Source of the DNA: an uncultured Clostridia bacterium
GTDB lineage: Bacteria > Bacillota > Clostridia > Oscillospirales > Acutalibacteraceae
DNA: 10,730 nucleotides
Assembly (NCBI GenBank): GCA_937912175.1
Contig: CALDOU010000043.1
Coordinates: 1 to 10,730 of the forward strand
Direction: 5' to 3'
The notes below the pieces were generated by a model. That model did not search any database. It saw nothing but the letters and a program-made list of their open reading frames with translations, and was not told the origin of the DNA. A program made the position numbers and the translations under genes. Below, in pieces: positions 7,128 to 10,730 of this stretch (position 1 is the first letter of the stretch; the number at the start of each line of letters is the position of its first letter).

Positions 7128-7175
7128 ACACCATATATAGTGACATTTCAATATTATATTCCCTATATATAGAGA
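7128..7175. promoter_or_regulatory. Tandem NrdR-type boxes
   Basis: Two 16-base near-palindromes, ACACCATATATAGTGA (7128-7143) and TCCCTATATATAGAGA (7160-7175), match the NrdR box pattern (roughly ACACTATATATAGTGT as I recall it). They are 16 bases apart, giving a centre-to-centre distance of 32 bases, or three helical turns, which is the usual arrangement for NrdR. One box lies in the promoter spacer and the other over the predicted start, so binding would block RNA polymerase. NrdR represses reductase genes when dATP is plentiful. The nrdR gene itself is not in the window. Confidence 0.85.
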
Positions 7176-7181
7176 AGTCAA
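7153..7181 (-). promoter_or_regulatory. Strong sigma-A promoter of the redoxin-nrdD-nrdG operon
   Basis: On the minus strand TTGACT (7181-7176), exactly 17 bases, then a perfect TATAAT (7158-7153). Transcription should start near 7146, leaving a leader of about 110 bases before the redoxin TTG. This is the clearest promoter in the window. It is fully overlapped by the NrdR boxes. Confidence 0.85.
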
Positions 7182-7251
7182 TATACGATTAAGCTTTATT
7201 CCCTTAAATTTTGAATAAATTTATTCCACATATTTCTCCACAATTCACTTT

Positions 7252-7305
7252 AAAAAGTAATTATGACCGCAAAGCGGTACACTTCCTGATTTTTCAAAAA
7301 GGAAG
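7252..7305 (-). terminator. Candidate terminator hairpins after the pseudokinase gene
   Basis: Past the pseudokinase stop, the minus-strand transcript would form a 6-base-pair stem (7300-7305 with 7282-7287, CTTCCT/AGGAAG) and then a GC-rich 5-base-pair hairpin (7274-7278 with 7266-7270, arms ACCGC/GCGGT, 3-base loop). The second has an outer AAGT/ACTT extension and a five-T run at 7256-7252. The T run is about 9 bases from the GC stem, so the terminator is not classical. The rest of 7182-7327 is AT-rich, with a 14-base palindrome, GAATAAATTTATTC, at 7213-7226 of unknown meaning. Confidence 0.35.
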
Positions 7306-7327
7306 CCATATTTACGTTTATGCAAAA

Positions 7328-8965
7328 TTATACAGCGCCCTTACTTACAACAATCGTTACTTGAGAATCGTAATCCAATTTGTCACCGACTTTATTATTT
7401 TTATATCCAATAACAATTCCCTCGGCATAATCCTTACTAAATTCACTGACTGCCACAGGTTTCAATTTGTTATTAACCAATAATTGAGAAGCTTCGGAAA
7501 GTGTACGGCCCTCAACAGATGGCAATACTCTTGTTTTATTGCCTTTGCTCACATTTACAGCTATTGTAGAACCGGCATACATTTCTCCGCCTGCACCGGG
7601 ATTTTGGGAAATTATGCATCCTTCGCCTACGGAATCGCTGAATTCCTCAGACAAAAGAACTAAGTTATATTTCGAATTATATTTTAACTCCTCTTGTAAA
7701 CTTTTCAAATTTTTACCGGTTAAATCCGGAACGGAAATTTTTTCTTTAACATCGGTTTCTTCTTTTTCATTTTCAGATTTTTCTTCCGGTGTATTTTCGC
7801 TTTGACTTTGAGATGTATTGGCAGAAGAATTATTGGAATTATCTCTCAGCCAAAACCAATAAATACCCAAACACGATAAAAGCAATACAAGAGCAATAAT
7901 GCAAGATATAACTCCCCACATCATACTGTTGTTTTTTTTGCCGACGGTATCTGATCCTCGAGAATCATAAGAAAAATCTTCTTCTGTTTCTTCGATATCT
8001 TGAACTTTAAGTAAAGGAGAATTTAAAAGCTCAATTCTTAAATTTTCAAAAGAAAGCGTACGATTATTAGGATATACTCTCAAAGCTGTAGCAATTGCAG
8101 AAACAACATTTTCCGGTAAACTGTTAAGTATATCTTGAGACATCATAAGTTTATCCGATTTTTTGCGTTCTAAAGCGGAAGGAGGGTATTCTCCCGTAAC
8201 AGCAAAAAATAAAGTAGCGGCAAAACCATATACATCCGTACTTTCTGATGATTCATAATCATCGAGATATTGTTCAAGTGCAGTACAACCATCATAAAGC
8301 TGGCTGCTTATAACGGAATTTGCACTTCTCAGTTCCTTAATCGCAAAACCTATAAGGCGAAGTTTATTATCCTCAGTCACCAAAATATTACTTGGTGAAA
8401 TTCCCAAATGTTTAACTCCTGCGGCTTCCATTCGACTTAATGAATTTAAAAGGGGTTCAAACATAATTTTAGCGTCTTCCCAATCAAGACGTCCGCCTTT
8501 TGAACCTAAAAATTTGTCTAATCTGTGACCTTCTATCCACTCATAAATAACATATACAGTCTTATTTTCTTCAAATATATCATAAACCGAAACCAAATCC
8601 GGTAAATTTCTAAGCCTTGCAACCGAACGATAGTACTTTAAAAACCTACTTTTTAAATTTGAAAAATATCTTTCAAAATTAGGTTGAACAACCACATTTT
8701 TAAAATCCACTTGTCTTGTACAAAAATCCAAAGGAAAAAATTCCCTTATATATACTTTAATTTTTTTAACTGTATCATATCCAATATAGCTGAGGCCTTC
8801 GCCATCCATCTCCATGCCTTTTCCTACAATATATCTTCCTGCCAAAATCACATGTTTAGGAATAAACGGCAAAGACTGGGCGTTATCTGCAACCGCTCCG
8901 CACGAAGAGCAAATATCCTCCTGTTCTCCCAAAGGCTCCATACAATTCATGCAAAAATTTTCCAT
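7328..8965 (-). CDS. Membrane pseudokinase: zinc ribbon, degenerate kinase domain, TM helix, two PASTA domains
   Basis: The 545-residue protein has, in order, a zinc ribbon (C5-x2-C8, C19-x2-C22), a serine/threonine-kinase fold (about 40-315), one membrane helix (about 348-372), a Ser/Glu-rich linker (374-409) and two PASTA domains (about 410-474 and 478-543), which in Bacillota bind peptidoglycan or muropeptides outside the cell. The kinase fold is clear from YVIYEWIEG, ISPSNIL, TDVYGFAATLFF and TGEYPP, yet the catalytic set is gone. The VAIK lysine is R74 (VYIREFFP), HRD is H186-L-G188 and DFG is G206-F-A208; the helix-C glutamate appears replaced by Y111. It is therefore probably a non-catalytic sensor or scaffold. 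AGGGGG, 13 bases before ATG 8965, overlaps the stop of the preceding gene, so it is likely cotranscribed with the Isf-like gene and rodA. Confidence 0.9.
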   Translation of the reverse strand: MENFCMNCMEPLGEQEDICSSCGAVADNAQSLPFIPKHVILAGRYIVGKGMEMDGEGLSYIGYDTVKKIKVYIREFFPLDFCTRQVDFKNVVVQPNFERYFSNLKSRFLKYYRSVARLRNLPDLVSVYDIFEENKTVYVIYEWIEGHRLDKFLGSKGGRLDWEDAKIMFEPLLNSLSRMEAAGVKHLGISPSNILVTEDNKLRLIGFAIKELRSANSVISSQLYDGCTALEQYLDDYESSESTDVYGFAATLFFAVTGEYPPSALERKKSDKLMMSQDILNSLPENVVSAIATALRVYPNNRTLSFENLRIELLNSPLLKVQDIEETEEDFSYDSRGSDTVGKKNNSMMWGVISCIIALVLLLSCLGIYWFWLRDNSNNSSANTSQSQSENTPEEKSENEKEETDVKEKISVPDLTGKNLKSLQEELKYNSKYNLVLLSEEFSDSVGEGCIISQNPGAGGEMYAGSTIAVNVSKGNKTRVLPSVEGRTLSEASQLLVNNKLKPVAVSEFSKDYAEGIVIGYKNNKVGDKLDYDSQVTIVVSKGAV

Positions 8966-8982
8966 AATTTAACAAAAGCCCC

Positions 8983-9564
8983 CTATTTTTTATTTAAAAA
9001 ACTCATGATACTTCTTATTTTATTTTCACTTTTTAAGAAAAATTTGTCAATATCAATTTTTTTATTATCAGTATTATCCAATATTAAATATTCTGTTTTT
9101 TTTATGTTCAAAAGCTTTAAAATTGGATTTATTTGAGCGGAAATAATGTCAGAATTTAAAGCACTCGAACCCTGTGTTAATAATATTATACCCCTTTTTT
9201 CTTTGTTGATAAACGGATTTGTTTTTAAATTTATTTTAGCATTATAATATCGTTGCATGCGGTCAATTATTGCCTTAAGCGGAGCCGGAAAAGAATAATT
9301 ATAAATCGGGGACGCAAATATTATTAAATCACACTCTTTCAATAAAAAATCCAATTTGTCCAAATCTTTATATCGACATTTTTCATCAGTTTTACAAAAT
9401 CCGCAATCTATACAGGGTTTGGCGTTCAATTCATAAGCATTTATCATTTCATAATCGTTTTCTATTTTTAAAACCGACATTAAACTATTAAGAAGCCCTG
9501 CCGTATTACCGTCATAATGAGGCGAACCGAATATAACAAGTACCTTTTTAAACTCTGTTTTCAT
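8983..9564 (-). CDS. Flavodoxin-fold iron-sulfur flavoprotein (Isf-like) / NADPH-dependent FMN reductase family
   Basis: The 193-residue protein has the FMN-reductase/flavodoxin fold. VLVIFGSPHYDGNTA (8-22) is the phosphate-binding loop, and ASPIYNYSFPAPLKAIIDRM (84-103) forms the second FMN loop and helix. C51-x2-C54-x2-C57-x5-C63 fits the compact cysteine motif of archaeal and clostridial iron-sulfur flavoproteins, which bind a [4Fe-4S] cluster near FMN and take part in electron transfer or detoxification of oxygen species. It probably acts as a cytoplasmic oxidoreductase; the substrate is unknown. ATG 9564 follows the rodA stop by 13 bases with a weak GGGAA ribosome-binding site, and 17 bases separate its stop from the pseudokinase ATG. 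The operon position between rodA and the pseudokinase is not explained by its function. A quinone or azo reductase role cannot be excluded. Confidence 0.88.
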   Translation of the reverse strand: MKTEFKKVLVIFGSPHYDGNTAGLLNSLMSVLKIENDYEMINAYELNAKPCIDCGFCKTDEKCRYKDLDKLDFLLKECDLIIFASPIYNYSFPAPLKAIIDRMQRYYNAKINLKTNPFINKEKRGIILLTQGSSALNSDIISAQINPILKLLNIKKTEYLILDNTDNKKIDIDKFFLKSENKIRSIMSFLNKK

Positions 9565-9577
9565 ATATATTCCCGCT

Positions 9578-10730
9578 TTATTCCAAATCTAACTTTTTCT
9601 TTGTTTCGTCCCTATTTAAATATATGTTTTGCAATATTCCTATTCCCAAATATAAACATGCGGCAGAAGACCCACCTACACTAAAAAACGGCAAAGTAAC
9701 ACCCATAACAGGCAATAAGCTAAGACACATCCCAAGATTAAATATTGTTTGTGAAACTATAAGACCGATAAAACCAAAACAGATCAAAGCGCCTATCGTA
9801 CCGTTTGATTTGCCGGCAATGTAACCGATTCTTAAAATCAAAAACAGCAAAAGCAATATTATAACCACGCAACCTACAAAACCCAATTCTTCCCCCGCTA
9901 CCGAAAATATAAAATCACTTTCCTGGATGGGAACCACATTATTTTCAACTCTGGGTCCTTTAAAAAGTCCCACTCCGAATATTCCGCCCGAACCAATGGA
10001 AAGTTTTCCTTGGATTTGTTGATATCCCATATTCAGAGGGTCAGCTTCGGGATTTATTTGAGTTAAAATACGTTGTTTTTGATAATCCGCCAAAATAAAG
10101 TTCCAGACAAGCGGTGCCAATAGCGCTCCCATTATTATCATATAAATAAAATATCTTATTTTAAGACCCGCCATAAACACCATGGTCAAAGCAATAAATA
10201 AAAATATAATTGCTGCCCCGTCATCTCCTTGAAGGTGTGTTAAAATAACAGGTACCAAAACATGAAGTGCAACCAACGATACCGACTTTAAATCATCTGC
10301 ATTATTAAGTTTCAGTTTTGGAAGGTCAAGTTTTGAAAGATGTTTGGAAAAAGTTATTATAAATCCGATTTTGACGAGCTCCGAAGGCTGAAAGGTTATT
10401 CCCCCCGGCAATTTTATCCAGGCTTTTGCATTAACTCCCGAAGACCCTTCAACCGCTACTCCGGCAAACAAAGTATAAACTATCAGTAAAATACTGACAA
10501 CAGCAATCCATTTTGAATATTTAGCAATTAACTGATAATCAAGCAGTTGCAACCATAACGCACCAAAAAGGCCTATACCTATGGAAAGAGATTGAACCGT
10601 AAAATAATTAAATCCTTCACGCGAAACACTACCGACCAATAATAAACTGTAAACTGAAATTAAAATTACAGTCCCCCATAAAAACTTATCGCTATACTTT
10701 GTGCTATTTATAAGTGATTTAAAAATATTT
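9578..10730 (-). CDS. rodA: RodA, SEDS-family peptidoglycan glycosyltransferase (partial, 5' end outside window)
   Basis: RodA polymerises lipid II into glycan strands during side-wall growth, working with a class B PBP and the MreBCD system in the inner membrane. The frame stays open to the right edge, giving 383 residues without a start. Typical RodA/FtsW length means that only the first few codons are missing. A TTG at 10639 is not the start, because the 30 in-frame residues upstream (such as DKFLWGTVILISVYSLLLVGS) form the first membrane helix. Visible marks are FQPSELVKIG (113-122 of the partial protein), the QGDDGAA loop (167-173), and VPIQESDFIFSVAGEELGF (266-284), where D272 matches the essential SEDS aspartate. 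The end, FFSVGGSS and then YLGIGILQNI, is typical. RodA is preferred over FtsW from these motifs. It leads the cluster with the Isf-like protein and the PASTA pseudokinase. Confidence 0.92.
   Translation of the reverse strand, partial: NIFKSLINSTKYSDKFLWGTVILISVYSLLLVGSVSREGFNYFTVQSLSIGIGLFGALWLQLLDYQLIAKYSKWIAVVSILLIVYTLFAGVAVEGSSGVNAKAWIKLPGGITFQPSELVKIGFIITFSKHLSKLDLPKLKLNNADDLKSVSLVALHVLVPVILTHLQGDDGAAIIFLFIALTMVFMAGLKIRYFIYMIIMGALLAPLVWNFILADYQKQRILTQINPEADPLNMGYQQIQGKLSIGSGGIFGVGLFKGPRVENNVVPIQESDFIFSVAGEELGFVGCVVIILLLLFLILRIGYIAGKSNGTIGALICFGFIGLIVSQTIFNLGMCLSLLPVMGVTLPFFSVGGSSAACLYLGIGILQNIYLNRDETKKKLDLE

Noticed and set aside
7111..7131. GTGTTT/AAACAC stem in the nrd leader as a riboswitch or third NrdR box
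   Set aside because: Only six base pairs form, one arm is part of the first NrdR box, and no larger conserved fold is visible.
8684..9136. Plus-strand open frame of about 150 codons
   Set aside because: It lies antisense to the pseudokinase and Isf-like genes, has a low-complexity Phe/Ile/Leu-rich product and no recognisable domain, so it is a shadow frame. The same holds for the shorter plus-strand frames elsewhere.
10637..10639. TTG at 10639 as the rodA start
   Set aside because: The frame continues open to the window edge, and the upstream residues complete the first membrane helix of RodA, so the gene is cut by the window.
1..10730. Mobile elements, CRISPR arrays, tRNA or rRNA genes
   Set aside because: No transposase or integrase frame, regularly spaced repeats, or tRNA-like cloverleaf was seen on either strand.

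Overview
The window comes from an AT-rich anaerobic bacterium, most likely a low-GC clostridial Bacillota. Evidence for this is the clostridial-type NifS/NifU pair, the single-chain glycyl-tRNA synthetase, a strictly anaerobic (class III) ribonucleotide reductase, and a zinc-ribbon plus kinase-fold protein with PASTA domains. The standard genetic code fits, since TGA is used as a stop in nrdG. Every gene lies on the minus strand, so transcription runs from right to left. The genus cannot be told from the sequence alone.

Right part (10730 to 7328), a cell-wall cluster. A rodA gene (SEDS peptidoglycan polymerase), whose start lies beyond the right edge, is followed 13 bases later by an iron-sulfur-flavoprotein-like gene. 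After another 17 bases comes a 545-residue protein with an N-terminal zinc ribbon, a kinase-like domain that has lost its catalytic residues (a pseudokinase), one membrane helix and two extracellular PASTA domains. The close spacing suggests one operon that links cell-wall elongation with a non-catalytic wall sensor.

Middle part (7181 to 4321), the anaerobic deoxynucleotide operon. A near-perfect sigma-A promoter (TTGACT, 17 bases, TATAAT) carries two NrdR-type boxes, one inside the spacer and one over the predicted transcription start. Then follow a glutaredoxin/NrdH-like redoxin, NrdD without an ATP cone, and a short NrdG-type activase with an unusual cysteine spacing. The operon closes with a hairpin terminator that overlaps the end of nrdG. 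The redoxin gene suggests that this reductase takes electrons from a thiol protein rather than from formate.

Left part (4264 to 1), housekeeping genes. glyQS (glycyl-tRNA synthetase) has no room for a T-box leader. nifS and nifU (cysteine desulfurase and Fe-S scaffold) form a two-gene operon, and nifS has an apparent split ribosome-binding site in which a perfect hairpin separates the Shine-Dalgarno sequence from the start codon. NifU supplies clusters of the kind needed by NrdG and the Isf-like protein. After a 290-base AT-rich gap, a family 8 glycosyltransferase with an N-terminal membrane anchor runs off the left edge.

No tRNA, rRNA, CRISPR array, insertion sequence or integrase was seen. 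The most interesting points are the PASTA pseudokinase next to rodA, the NrdR boxes built into the nrd promoter, the redoxin-linked class III reductase with its atypical activase, and the hairpin-split ribosome-binding site of nifS.
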